NCBI GenBank assembly: GCA_041653875.1
Contig: JBAZEM010000007.1
Location: 1-64,000, forward strand
Direction of reading: 5' to 3'
DNA: 64,000 bases
DNA from: VSJD01 sp041653875
GTDB taxonomy: Bacteria; Verrucomicrobiota; Kiritimatiellia; JAAZAB01
The notes below the pieces were generated by a model. It did no database searches, had not been told where the DNA came from, and was given only the letters and a program-made list of their open reading frames with translations. This document shows positions 17,115-24,938 of this stretch, piece after piece (within the stretch, counting starts at the first letter, position 1; each line of letters begins with the position of its first letter). The position numbers and the translations under genes are program-made.

Positions 17115-17807
17115 ATGGAAATCAAGCCCCATAATTTTTGGTATGCGGTGAACAACACCGAAGTGGTGATGATGCCGACCAATTATCTGGAGACCTTTGG
17201 CGCCACCCGCCTGCATTACCACCTGGTGAGCGAACTGATGGATTCCGTCGATCGCATCCGGGTCCGGGAAGGGACCATTCAATCGCGCCAGCCGCAAATC
17301 ATTACGCCGAGCTGTTACGCCAGCGAAATGCTGGAAGGATTCGGCGAACAGGCCAACCAGTATATCGAATGGCTGCGGGAGCATGCCAAGGATTTGCGCG
17401 TGCTGGAGTACGGATTCAAGGTGCAAAAAACCGAGATCAGCGAACAGGTTGTCGCCGGCAACGTGACCGAAATCCTGGAACAGGTGAAAAAGAGCGCCCA
17501 AGCGAAAAAGGATCCGCTGGCGGGCGTCATTCTCGGCGTGGACGATCCGTGGGACGTTTGCCTGCTGAAATTCATGATGGATGTCATTCGCCAATCCGTG
17601 CCGCGCAACGTGCAGGACCTCAATCGTCATCGGCTTTGGGAGGATGCCAACGGCGCTCCCAAGGGAGTGCGCGCCGATATCGAGAGTCATTTTCTGATGG
17701 CCAGCCGCGATCCGGCGCAGGTCAAGCCCCTGGGGATCAAACTGCGCCGGTACGGGCTGTTTGAGGAATATGAAGACCGTTTCTTTGCCCTCGTTCGCCG
17801 GAAGTAA
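17115..17807 (+). CDS. Conserved-looking hypothetical protein, 230 aa
   Basis: A soluble protein with no signal peptide or membrane segment and regular alpha/beta-like composition. It begins MEIKPHNFWYAVNNTEVVMMP. Codon use matches the core genes, and the antisense frames look like shadows, so it is probably real. No motif I recognise is present. TTGACA occurs at 17077-17082, but the spacing to a -10 would leave almost no leader. It is followed by a dispersed hairpin repeat and then a convergent URO-D-like gene. Confidence 0.65.
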   Translation: MEIKPHNFWYAVNNTEVVMMPTNYLETFGATRLHYHLVSELMDSVDRIRVREGTIQSRQPQIITPSCYASEMLEGFGEQANQYIEWLREHAKDLRVLEYGFKVQKTEISEQVVAGNVTEILEQVKKSAQAKKDPLAGVILGVDDPWDVCLLKFMMDVIRQSVPRNVQDLNRHRLWEDANGAPKGVRADIESHFLMASRDPAQVKPLGIKLRRYGLFEEYEDRFFALVRRK

Positions 17808-17820
17808 TCGGTGGACTCCG

Positions 17821-17900
17821 ATGTAGAGCCGGTTTTACACCGGCTATGATAGCCGACGTAAAGTCGGCTCTACATGGAACAGTTGCCGCTCCTGCGGCTT
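17821..17900. repeat. Dispersed double hairpin, GTAGAGCC family
   Basis: Two stem-loops face each other: GTAGAGCCGGTTTTACACCG and, on the other strand, ATGTAGAGCCGACTTTACGT. A third small hairpin follows after GGAACAGTTGC. Related copies are at 30951-31010 and within 61696-61796. It lies between convergent genes, so it could act as a bidirectional terminator. Confidence 0.65.
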
Positions 17901-18981
17901 ATTTCATCCCGAACATCTCTTCCTTGAGGTCAAGGTAATAGAGGTAATCTTCCGGTTTGACGTTGGGCGGGCAACGGTGATCGCAGAAGGGGATATAACC
18001 GCCGCGTTCCACCAGCGGAACCAGGGTCATCAGATACGCCTTGATGGCCTTCGGGCCCTTGCCCAGCTCGATCTTGTCCACCCCGCCCATGATGCGCAAC
18101 TCCTTGCCGTATTCCTTCAGCAGTTCCGACGGATGCGCACAGCCGTTGACTTCGAACGGGAACAGGCAGTTGATCCCGCCTTCCAGAAAATAGGGCAGGA
18201 TCGGGCGCACGTCCCCGTCGCAGTCGCTATACCAGAGATCGATGCCGGCGGCATGCAGTTTCTTGGAGATCCGCTTATAGCGGGGCATGACCACGTTTTT
18301 GAAGAAATCCACGGAGACGATCGGGCCGTTCTTGAAACAGATGTCCTCCCAGTTCGAGGCGTAATCGAAATCCATGTGCGGCAGGACCTGGTCCAGATAA
18401 TCCTCGACGAGCACGCAGGCGGTTTCCACCATGTCCTCGACCATCTCCGGGTAATCGCAGGTGGCGTATGCCAGTCCCTCGAAGGTCAGCATATTGCGGA
18501 TGCCGCCGATCATGGAGCCGCAATGAACGCCCAGGGCATAATCCCGGGTGGGCGGGTGTAATTGCTTGAGAGCGGCAATATCCACTTTGCGGGCGGGATT
18601 GTCCCGGCGCAGGCGTTCGGCTTTGCACCGTTTCCAATCGTCGGGCGTCACGATGGAGGCTTTGATATAATGCGGGATCGTATCGTGCCCGTCCTTGGGC
18701 GACTCGGCCAAGAGCCCGTCGCCGTTCATCAGGATGCGGGTGGTGGCCGTTTCGGAGACCACCCCTTCGGGAAACATGGGGTTCAGCCAGACCGGTCCGC
18801 GCGTAACCCGGATGGGGTCGAAATTGAAGAAGATATCGGCTTCCTCGTTGTTTGTGATGTGGTTTTTAACGAACAGCGGCCACTCACGGAAGTTTTCGTC
18901 CCAATAACCGAATTCCATATTGAAACAACGGTCCACCGGCTGGTAGTGCATTTGCCGGTTGAAGCGCTCCCGGGCGGTCAT
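17899..18981 (-). CDS. Uroporphyrinogen decarboxylase-family protein (MtaA/CmuA-like fold)
   Basis: A 360-residue URO-D superfamily protein. It is not a canonical HemE: it opens MTARERFNRQMHYQPVDR and has long inserts such as GPIVSVDFFKNVVMPRYK, WYSDCDGDVRPILPYF and GGVDKIELGKG. This group includes corrinoid methyltransferases and many uncharacterised proteins in PVC bacteria. ATG 18981 is preferred over 19020 because AAAGGAACG precedes it and the family starts there. A paralogue is at 44889-45962. No corrinoid-binding protein is adjacent, so methyl transfer is speculative. Confidence 0.8.
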   Translation of the reverse strand: MTARERFNRQMHYQPVDRCFNMEFGYWDENFREWPLFVKNHITNNEEADIFFNFDPIRVTRGPVWLNPMFPEGVVSETATTRILMNGDGLLAESPKDGHDTIPHYIKASIVTPDDWKRCKAERLRRDNPARKVDIAALKQLHPPTRDYALGVHCGSMIGGIRNMLTFEGLAYATCDYPEMVEDMVETACVLVEDYLDQVLPHMDFDYASNWEDICFKNGPIVSVDFFKNVVMPRYKRISKKLHAAGIDLWYSDCDGDVRPILPYFLEGGINCLFPFEVNGCAHPSELLKEYGKELRIMGGVDKIELGKGPKAIKAYLMTLVPLVERGGYIPFCDHRCPPNVKPEDYLYYLDLKEEMFGMK

Positions 18982-19045
18982 CGTTCCTTTCCAGGCTGGG
19001 CGGCAGGGCGTGATGGTCATATATTATTTCTTTCACAGGCGTTGA

Positions 19046-19083
19046 TTGACACAAGCAAACATCGAACATCCAACATCGAATGA
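19046..19083. repeat. Short 7-nt periodic tract (CATCGAA/CATCCAA type)
   Basis: ACATCGAACATCCAACATCG sits directly upstream of the URO-D-like gene. The same unit family occurs at 58766-58855. Confidence 0.5.
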
Positions 19084-19092
19084 AACGTTGTC

Positions 19093-20589
19093 TCAGGCAT
19101 TGGCCAACAATCGATTGATCGAAGCCGCGGCGCGGCGGCCCTCGCCCATGGCCAATATGACAGTGGCCGCGCCCAGCACGATATCGCCGCCGGCATAAAC
19201 GCGCTCCAGCGATGTCTTGCCATCCGCGTCCACGATGATATGGCCCCATTTATCCGTTGCAAGTCCGGTGGTGGTCTGCTTGATCAGGGGGTTGGATTCG
19301 TTGCCGATGGCCACGATCACGGTATCCACCGGCATGACAAACTCACTGCCGGGGATTTCCACCGGCCGGCGCCGGCCTGAGGCGTCGGGTTCGCCGAGCT
19401 GGTATTTAAGGCATTCCATGCCGGTGACGCAGCCCTGTTCGTCGCCCAGGATGCGTTTGGCGTTCTGGAGCATGTGGAACACGACGCCCTCCTCTTTGGC
19501 GTGGGCCACTTCCTCCACCCGGGCGGGCATTTCCACTTCCGTGCGCCGATAGACCAGGCGCACCTCCTGCGCGCCCAGGCGCACCGCCATGCGCGCCGAA
19601 TCCATGGCGACGTTGCCGCCGCCCAGCACGGCCACTTTGTGCGATCGGAAGATCGGCGTCTGGGCGCGTCCGAAATCGTAGGCCCGCATCAGGTTGGCGC
19701 GGGTCAGGTATTCGTTGGCCGAGAACACGCCCACCAGGTTCTCGCCCTCGATATTCATGAATTTCGGCAGGCCCGCGCCGACGCCGATGAACACGGCGTC
19801 GAACCCGTCCTTGTCCAACAAATCCCGGAGCGCGCGCGTTCGGCCCACCACGAAATTGGTGACCAGCTTGACACCCATGGCCGTGAGCGTGTCGATTTCT
19901 TTCTGTACGATGAGCTTGGGCAAGCGGAACTCGGGAATGCCATATACCATCACGCCGCCGGGTTTGTGAAAGGCCTCGAACAAGGTGACCGCATGGCCTT
20001 CGCGCCGCACGTCGGCGGCCACGGTGATGCCGGCCGGTCCGCTCCCGATCACAGCCACCTTTTTGCCCGTGGGCGGCTTGATCGGCGGAATATCCGCGAC
20101 GCCCTGCGCGCGTTCCCAGTCGGCCGCGAAGCGCTCCAAGCGTCCGATCGCCACGGCCTGGCCGACGTCCTTAAGCGTGCGGCCCACCGTGCAGGGCGCC
20201 TGGCATTGCACTTCCTGCGGGCAGACGCGCCCGCAGACCGAGGGGAGCAGGCTGTTGCGCTTGATGATATCGATGGCTTGTTTGACCTGGCCCTCGGCAA
20301 TTGCGCGCACGAAAGCGGGAATATCGATTCGCACCGGACAGCCAGCGACACAGGGCGCGTTTTTACATTGCAAACAACGCAGGGCTTCCAGGCGCGCCTG
20401 TTCCGGCGAATAGCCGACGGCCACTTCCGCGATGTTGCCGCGGCGCACGGCGGGATCCTGCGCCGGCATGGCCTGCACGGGAATTTTAACCCGGTCTTTG
20501 GGCTTGAGCGGCTCGGTCCGCGCATCGATCGCCTGCAAGCGGCGCGCGGCTTCGGCGGCCAATTGTTCTTTGGTGGGATGCGCATTCAT
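19093..20589 (-). CDS. nfnB: NfnB / glutamate-synthase small-subunit-like NAD(P)H oxidoreductase
   Basis: A 498-residue flavo-iron-sulfur protein. An N-terminal Fe-S domain carries CLQCKNAPCVAGCPV and CGRVCPQEVQCQAPC; two Rossmann folds follow (VAVIGSGPAGITVAADVRREGH; VAVLGGGNVAMDSARMA), with YAGGDIVLGAATVI at the end. It is homologous to GltD, but the adjacent upstream gene is an NfnA-type FAD/[2Fe-2S] subunit, so the pair is best read as NfnAB (ferredoxin:NADP oxidoreductase, electron bifurcating) or the related SudAB. ATG 20589 is preferred; upstream in-frame codons to 20670 are encoded by a 7-nt repeat tract and have no family similarity. Confidence 0.88.
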   Translation of the reverse strand: MNAHPTKEQLAAEAARRLQAIDARTEPLKPKDRVKIPVQAMPAQDPAVRRGNIAEVAVGYSPEQARLEALRCLQCKNAPCVAGCPVRIDIPAFVRAIAEGQVKQAIDIIKRNSLLPSVCGRVCPQEVQCQAPCTVGRTLKDVGQAVAIGRLERFAADWERAQGVADIPPIKPPTGKKVAVIGSGPAGITVAADVRREGHAVTLFEAFHKPGGVMVYGIPEFRLPKLIVQKEIDTLTAMGVKLVTNFVVGRTRALRDLLDKDGFDAVFIGVGAGLPKFMNIEGENLVGVFSANEYLTRANLMRAYDFGRAQTPIFRSHKVAVLGGGNVAMDSARMAVRLGAQEVRLVYRRTEVEMPARVEEVAHAKEEGVVFHMLQNAKRILGDEQGCVTGMECLKYQLGEPDASGRRRPVEIPGSEFVMPVDTVIVAIGNESNPLIKQTTTGLATDKWGHIIVDADGKTSLERVYAGGDIVLGAATVILAMGEGRRAAASINRLLANA

Positions 20590-20760
20590 AAAAGCATGTT
20601 CGATGGAAGCATGGTTGATGGTCAATGGAAAGAATAATTCGTTCTTGGTTCCTCGTTCTTCGTTTTCCATTCGACGTTGGGCGTTTGCTTCTTCCGTTTC
20701 CCTTCAGCCCGCAGCCTACGGCCTACAGCCCTGCTTGTCCTTTATTGCCTGTTCCAGCCG
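20577..20760. repeat. 7-nt periodic tract between nfnA and nfnB
   Basis: Read on the minus strand, it contains AACGAAGAACGAGGAACCAA in 7-nt register, and on the plus strand CAGCCCG/CAGCCTA/CGGCCTA units. Its reverse complement matches 23931-24030 with a 33-base identical core, and two exact 7-base indels. The edges enter the coding ends of nfnA and nfnB. Confidence 0.7.
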
Positions 20761-21576
20761 GCATTGCTCACGGGCATGGTCCTCCTGCTTTTTGTAAGCC
20801 CGCAGGCGCTTCATCATGTTGTCGAAATCCACCTGGTGCCCGTCGAATTCCGGGCCATCCACGCAGACGAAGCGCGTCTGACCCCCGACGGTCACCCGGC
20901 ACCCGCCACACATGCCCGTGCCGTCCACCATGATCGTGTTGAGCGACACGACTGTGGGGACGCCATAGGGGCGTGTTGTTTCCGCGCAAAATTTCATCAT
21001 AATGGGCGGTCCGATGGCTACGGCCAGGTTCGGTTTGGGATTGCGTTCGCACAGTTCCTTCAGGGGCGCGGTGACGAGCGCCTTGCGTCCGTAGGAGCCG
21101 TCATCCGTGCAGATAATCAGCTCATCGGCCAAGGCCCGCATGCGGTCTTCGAGGATCAGCAGGCTCTTGGCGCGCGCGCCCATGATGACGATGACCTTGT
21201 TGCCGGCGTGCTGCATGCCCTGGACAATCGGGTAAAGGGGCGCCACGCCGATCCCGCCGCCGATGCAGACGACCGCGCCGAATTTTTCGATATGCGTCGG
21301 GCGGCCCAGGGGGCCGACCAGATTTTCAAGCGCGTCGCCTTCCCGCAGGGCGGCCAGGCGCCGGGTGGTGAGGCCGACAACCTGGAAAATGATGGTGATC
21401 GAGCCTTCCTTCGTATCGGCATCGGCGATGGTCAGCGGAATGCGCTCGCCGTAGTTGCTGTCCAACTGGACAATCACGAACTGGCCCGGTTTGCGTTCTT
21501 CCGCGATCAATGGCGCGGCCAGCCGCATGAGCACGACGTCATCGGAAAGCTGTTCCTTATGAATAATCGTATGCAT
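20716..21576 (-). CDS. nfnA: NfnA-type FAD/[2Fe-2S] NAD-binding subunit
   Basis: A 286-residue protein of the ferredoxin-NADP reductase-like family (dihydroorotate dehydrogenase electron-transfer subunit branch). It has the FAD-binding region (KPGQFVIVQLDSNYGERIPL), an NAD-binding Rossmann part (GAVVCIGGGIGVAPLYPIVQ) and a C-terminal [2Fe-2S] cluster site GTGMCGGCRVTVGG followed by FVCVDGPEFDG. With NfnB it would form the bifurcating transhydrogenase. ATG 21576 gives the family start (MHTIIHKEQLSDD); the extra upstream residues are unlikely. The C-terminus (CRLEQAIKDKQGCRP) runs into the 7-nt tract. Confidence 0.88.
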   Translation of the reverse strand: MHTIIHKEQLSDDVVLMRLAAPLIAEERKPGQFVIVQLDSNYGERIPLTIADADTKEGSITIIFQVVGLTTRRLAALREGDALENLVGPLGRPTHIEKFGAVVCIGGGIGVAPLYPIVQGMQHAGNKVIVIMGARAKSLLILEDRMRALADELIICTDDGSYGRKALVTAPLKELCERNPKPNLAVAIGPPIMMKFCAETTRPYGVPTVVSLNTIMVDGTGMCGGCRVTVGGQTRFVCVDGPEFDGHQVDFDNMMKRLRAYKKQEDHAREQCRLEQAIKDKQGCRP

Positions 21577-21629
21577 CGTTTTTGTCTCTGTCGGTTGCGG
21601 CGAAACGGAGGGCATTGAATTAAATCGGG

Positions 21630-21654
21630 GGTTGTTTGTCAATGACAAACAACC
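21630..21654. promoter_or_regulatory. Perfect 11-bp inverted repeat, candidate operator of nfnAB
   Basis: GGTTGTTTGTC (21630-21640), loop AAT, and GACAAACAACC (21644-21654) form a perfect 25-bp palindrome in the divergent nfnA / dksA-like gap. On the minus strand it contains TTGACA (21637-21642), followed 17 bases later by TTCAAT, a possible nfnA promoter. A regulator bound there would block the -35. It is also able to form a hairpin, but there is no adjacent T-run on the side expected for a terminator. Confidence 0.55.
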
Positions 21655-21683
21655 TGAAAATACCGCGTTTTTTTACCCTTCGC

Positions 21684-21711
21684 TTGACAACATTAGGGGA
21701 ACTGCTACCAT
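21684..21711 (+). promoter_or_regulatory. Candidate sigma-70-type promoter for dksA-like/lspA/miaA
   Basis: A perfect TTGACA at 21684-21689, 16-base spacer, and TACCAT at 21706-21711. It precedes the DksA-like start by 71 bases. The following genes overlap, so this probably drives an operon. Confidence 0.6.
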
Positions 21712-21781
21712 GACGCACTTTTGGGGGAAAGTATGTGTTTCTGAATACCAGCCGCGTTCCGCGCGGCCAACGAGGTGAATC

Positions 21782-22426
21782 ATGGCAAAAATCAAAAAGA
21801 CAATCAAAGCGCTTAAAAAAACTATTTACAGAAAATCCGGCGCCAAGCCCAAAACCACGACGAAATTGGCGAAGAAACCGGGTGGTGCCAAGAAGCCGGC
21901 CGTCCGGGGCAAGTCGCGTTTCCAGGCGCCGCCCTCGGTGGTCGTGGAAAAATCGACCGCGATGGCAGGCAAAGGGAACAAATATCTTGGCGCCGCCCTA
22001 AAGCGCGAGTTGCGCGAAAAACTCATGCGCCTGCGCGAGCGGATTACCGGCCAGATCAATTTCCTGGCGGCCGATAATCTCAGCCGCACCCAGAAGGATG
22101 CCGAAGTGGATTTCCGCTCCGAGGAGCAGGGCACCGATAATTTCGACCGTGACTTCGCCCTCAACCGGGTCAGCCTGGAACAGGACATTGTCTTCGAAAT
22201 CGACGAGGCCCTGAACCGGATTAATATCGGGACCTATGGCGCCTGTGAAAGTTGCGGGGGGCCGATCGAAAAAGCCCGCATTCTCGCTTTGCCTTACTCG
22301 CGGATGTGCGTCGGCTGTCAGTCTAAATTGGAAACCGGCCGCAAGAAATTCCGCTCGTTCGAGACTGCGGCGCTCTTTCCGAATGCCGATAAGAACGTTC
22401 CGGAAATGGCCTCCGAAGAGGAATAA
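21782..22426 (+). CDS. TraR/DksA-family zinc-finger protein with basic N-terminal extension
   Basis: A 214-residue protein. The first 60 residues are Lys/Ala/Pro-rich and probably disordered. A coiled-coil-like region (KRELREKLMRLRERITGQIN) and DksA/TraR zinc finger (CESCGG...CVGC) follow. DksA proteins enter the RNA polymerase secondary channel and work with ppGpp. The acidic coiled-coil tip of true DksA is not obvious, so it may be a DksA-like relative. TAATG links it to lspA (stop and start overlap by one base), an arrangement seen in several phyla. Confidence 0.85.
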   Translation: MAKIKKTIKALKKTIYRKSGAKPKTTTKLAKKPGGAKKPAVRGKSRFQAPPSVVVEKSTAMAGKGNKYLGAALKRELREKLMRLRERITGQINFLAADNLSRTQKDAEVDFRSEEQGTDNFDRDFALNRVSLEQDIVFEIDEALNRINIGTYGACESCGGPIEKARILALPYSRMCVGCQSKLETGRKKFRSFETAALFPNADKNVPEMASEEE

Positions 22427-22947
22427 TGCAGGTGTTATCGCTGAGTTTTGCGATTGTCATCCTGGACCAGTGGTGCAAACTGCTGGTTCTGCGGCGGTTT
22501 TCCATAGGCGAATCCTGGCCCTTCATCCCCGGTTTTTTTAATTTCACCTATTTGCGTAATACCGGCGCCGTCTGGGGTATTCTCCAGCACCAAAACGAAT
22601 GGCTGGTGCTGTTGTCGTTCGTCGTGCTGATCCTGATGGCAGTTTTCTATCGCTGGCTGGTGGATGACCGCCGCGTTCATCGTCTGGCCATCGGTTGTAT
22701 GATCGGAGGCATCGTCGGCAATCTGATCGACCGCATCAAGTTGGGGTGGGTCACCGATTTCCTCGATTTCCACTGGGCGGCCGATCACTGGCCGTGTTTC
22801 AACGTGGCGGATGCCGCCATCTGCGTCGGCGTCGGCATTTATGCCGTTTCGACCTTATGGATGTCCACGGTGCGCTTGCCGAAGGGCGCCCCGCTCACGG
22901 AGCCAAGCGGACAAGATGCGCATGCCGGCACAACTCCCAACGTCTGA
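22426..22947 (+). CDS. lspA: Lipoprotein signal peptidase (signal peptidase II)
   Basis: A 173-residue inner-membrane aspartyl protease that cleaves diacylated prolipoproteins after Lgt has acted. Four membrane helices and conserved boxes are visible: ILDQWCKL, RNTGAVWGIL, GNLIDRI, and FNVADAAICVG, with catalytic Asp residues in GNLIDR and NVADA. It starts on the last base of the dksA-like stop codon. Substrates in the window would include the LysM and rhodanese lipoproteins. Confidence 0.95.
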   Translation: MQVLSLSFAIVILDQWCKLLVLRRFSIGESWPFIPGFFNFTYLRNTGAVWGILQHQNEWLVLLSFVVLILMAVFYRWLVDDRRVHRLAIGCMIGGIVGNLIDRIKLGWVTDFLDFHWAADHWPCFNVADAAICVGVGIYAVSTLWMSTVRLPKGAPLTEPSGQDAHAGTTPNV

Positions 22948-23887
22948 TCTGCGCGCCTGGTTCCTGGTCGGCCCGACTGCCTCCGGTAAATCCTCTGTGG
23001 CCCAATACCTTGCCGAACGGGAGGCGGGCGCCATCCTTTCGGCCGATGCCATGCTGGTTTACACCGGCATGGATATCGGCGCCGCCAAACCGACCGCGGC
23101 TGAACGCGCGCGGGTGCGCTATTATGGCCTGGATCTGGTCGAGCCCCGCGAATCTTTCAGCGCAGGCGCTTACCGCCTGGCGGCCTTGCAGGCGTTTCGG
23201 GACGCCGCCGCGCGGCGCTTGCCGCCCCCGATTGTGGTGGGCGGCACGGGCCTTTACATCAAGAGTCTGATCGATGGGCTGGCGCCCCGTCCGCCGATGC
23301 AGTCGGCGATTCGGGCGGAAGCCGAACGGCGCCTGGCGGCGGAGGGCATCGGCGCGCTCCAGGCCTGGCTGGGCCGGGTCGATCCGGCGCGGTATGCCGC
23401 GCTGGCCGATCCCAAAAATCCGCGCCGGCTGATGCGCGCGCTGGAGACGGCCATGGCCGGCGAAGCGCCGGCGGCCGGGAATTGGCGTGCGGCCCGGGAT
23501 AGTCCGCGTATTCCGGGCTTGAAGTGGAGCCGGCCCCAGCTTTATGATCGTATTCAAGTCCGGGTTCAGGCCATGTTCGCGGGCGGCCTGCTGGCGGAAG
23601 TCGAGCGGCTCCTGCAGGCCGGGTTTGCGGATGCGCCGACGGCCCGGCTGGCGATCGGCTACGCGGAGGCGACCGCCTGTTTGCGCGCAAAATGTTCGCT
23701 CGCCGAGGCCATGGCCAAAACCGCGGCGCGCACGCGGCAATTGGCCAAGCGCCAGATGACCTGGTTCCGCCACCAATGCAATGTGGAGTGGCTGGCTGTG
23801 GATGCCACGATGACGGTCGCCGATATGGCCGGCGCCGTGCGCGCTTACTGGCGGAAACATGGGCCGACGCCGGTGGCGGGGAGTTGA
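22916..23887 (+). CDS. miaA: tRNA dimethylallyltransferase
   Basis: A 323-residue enzyme that adds a dimethylallyl group to A37 of tRNAs reading UNN codons. It has the P-loop GPTASGKS near residue 19, DAMLVYTGMDIGAAKP, PPIVVGGTGLYI and the family C-terminal stretch RTRQLAKRQMTWFRHQ. The start is taken as ATG 22916, with ATG 22922 as alternative; either overlaps the end of lspA by about 30 bases. The frame extending to 22811 has no family similarity. The gene ends where a 7-nt periodic tract begins. Confidence 0.93.
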   Translation: MRMPAQLPTSDLRAWFLVGPTASGKSSVAQYLAEREAGAILSADAMLVYTGMDIGAAKPTAAERARVRYYGLDLVEPRESFSAGAYRLAALQAFRDAAARRLPPPIVVGGTGLYIKSLIDGLAPRPPMQSAIRAEAERRLAAEGIGALQAWLGRVDPARYAALADPKNPRRLMRALETAMAGEAPAAGNWRAARDSPRIPGLKWSRPQLYDRIQVRVQAMFAGGLLAEVERLLQAGFADAPTARLAIGYAEATACLRAKCSLAEAMAKTAARTRQLAKRQMTWFRHQCNVEWLAVDATMTVADMAGAVRAYWRKHGPTPVAGS

Positions 23888-24022
23888 AGAGGACGCCGGA
23901 GGACGGACGACAGACACCAGACATGGATTAAGCAAACTCCCAACATCCAACGCCGAATGGAAAACGAAGAACGAGGAACCAAGAACAAGGAACGAATTGT
24001 TCCTTAACCATTGACCATTAAT
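23884..24022. repeat. 7-nt periodic tract between miaA and lpxA
   Basis: Units in register include TCCCAAC, ATCCAAC, GCCGAAT, GGAAAAC, GAAGAAC, GAGGAAC, CAAGAAC and AAGGAAC. Earlier units (ACAGACA, CCAGACA) keep the same period. It is an inverted relative of the tract at 20577-20700, with two extra 7-base units (ATCCAAC and AAGGAAC). Confidence 0.75.
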
Positions 24023-24033
24023 ATTGGAGAATC

Positions 24034-24849
24034 ATGAGTATTCATTCGACGGCGATCGTGAATTCCAAGGCTGAACTGGGCGCCAACGTTACGGTTGGAC
24101 CATTTTGCGTTATCGAGGCGGACGTGAAGATCGGCGCCAACACGCGCATCGGGCCGCACGTGACGATTCTGCCATTCACCACGATTGGGACCGGGTGCAC
24201 GATCCATGCCCACGCTGTCCTGGGCGACCTGCCGCAGGACCTGGCCTTCAAGGCGGATACGATCAGTTATGTCCGCATTGGCGACAACTGTGTTGTGCGC
24301 GAAGGGGTGACCATTCACCGAGGCACCAAGCCGGAGACCGAAACTGTGGTCGGCGACGGATGCTTTCTGATGGTCAACAGCCATGTGGCGCATAATTGCC
24401 GACTGTGTAACAACGCCATTTTGATCAATGGAGCGTTATTGGCGGGATACGTGGAGGTTGGCGAACGCGCTATTATCAGCGGCAATGCGGTGGTTCATCA
24501 ATTCTGCCGAATTGGCAAACTGGCCATGATTTCCGGCAATAGTGCGATCAGCAAGGATGTGCCGCCTTTTTGTACTGTGCGCGGCGCTCGTAATAGTATC
24601 GCGGGCTTGAATGTGGTTGGCTTAAAGCGCGGCGGCTTCGGCGTGCCGGAACGGTTGGCTGTCAAGCGCGCATTTCATATTTTGTACCAGTCCAGGTTGA
24701 ATGTGAGTCAGGCCACGGCCAAAATCAGGGCGGATTCGCCGTCCGGGGCGGTCCTGGAATTTTGCGAATTTGTCGAGCAGTCCAAACGCGGCATTTGCCG
24801 GTTCGAGGGCCAGACGACCGAAGACGGAGAACGGACGGCGGAGGACTGA
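24034..24849 (+). CDS. lpxA: Acyl-ACP--UDP-N-acetylglucosamine O-acyltransferase
   Basis: First committed step of lipid A synthesis, acylating UDP-GlcNAc. The 271-residue protein begins with a left-handed beta helix of hexapeptide repeats (VTVGPFCVIEADVKIGAN, then IGPHVTI), has the catalytic His region VNSHVAHNCRL and GNAVVHQFCRIG, then a C-terminal helical domain. The last 12 residues (QTTEDGERTAED) are encoded by a 7-nt repeat tract and are not part of the family. GGAG precedes ATG 24034. Its presence implies an LPS-bearing outer membrane. Confidence 0.95.
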   Translation: MSIHSTAIVNSKAELGANVTVGPFCVIEADVKIGANTRIGPHVTILPFTTIGTGCTIHAHAVLGDLPQDLAFKADTISYVRIGDNCVVREGVTIHRGTKPETETVVGDGCFLMVNSHVAHNCRLCNNAILINGALLAGYVEVGERAIISGNAVVHQFCRIGKLAMISGNSAISKDVPPFCTVRGARNSIAGLNVVGLKRGGFGVPERLAVKRAFHILYQSRLNVSQATAKIRADSPSGAVLEFCEFVEQSKRGICRFEGQTTEDGERTAED

Positions 24850-24932
24850 CGGGTGGACACCGGGCGGCGGATGACAGGCGGACCGGAAAAGACGGATGAA
24901 CGGCAGATTCAATGTCCAATGGCGGATGGTAT
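24812..24932. repeat. 7-nt periodic tract overlapping the end of lpxA
   Basis: Units such as ACCGAAG, ACGGAGA, ACGGACG, GCGGAGG and later TTCAATG, TCCAATG continue for about 17 periods. The first third lies inside the lpxA frame and supplies its final residues; the remainder fills the gap before the convergent cls. Confidence 0.65.
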
Positions 24933-24938
24933 TGGTCT

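Noticed and set aside
19474..20637. Plus-strand open frame opposite nfnB (387 codons)
   Set aside because: Histidine- and arginine-rich shadow of a well conserved gene.
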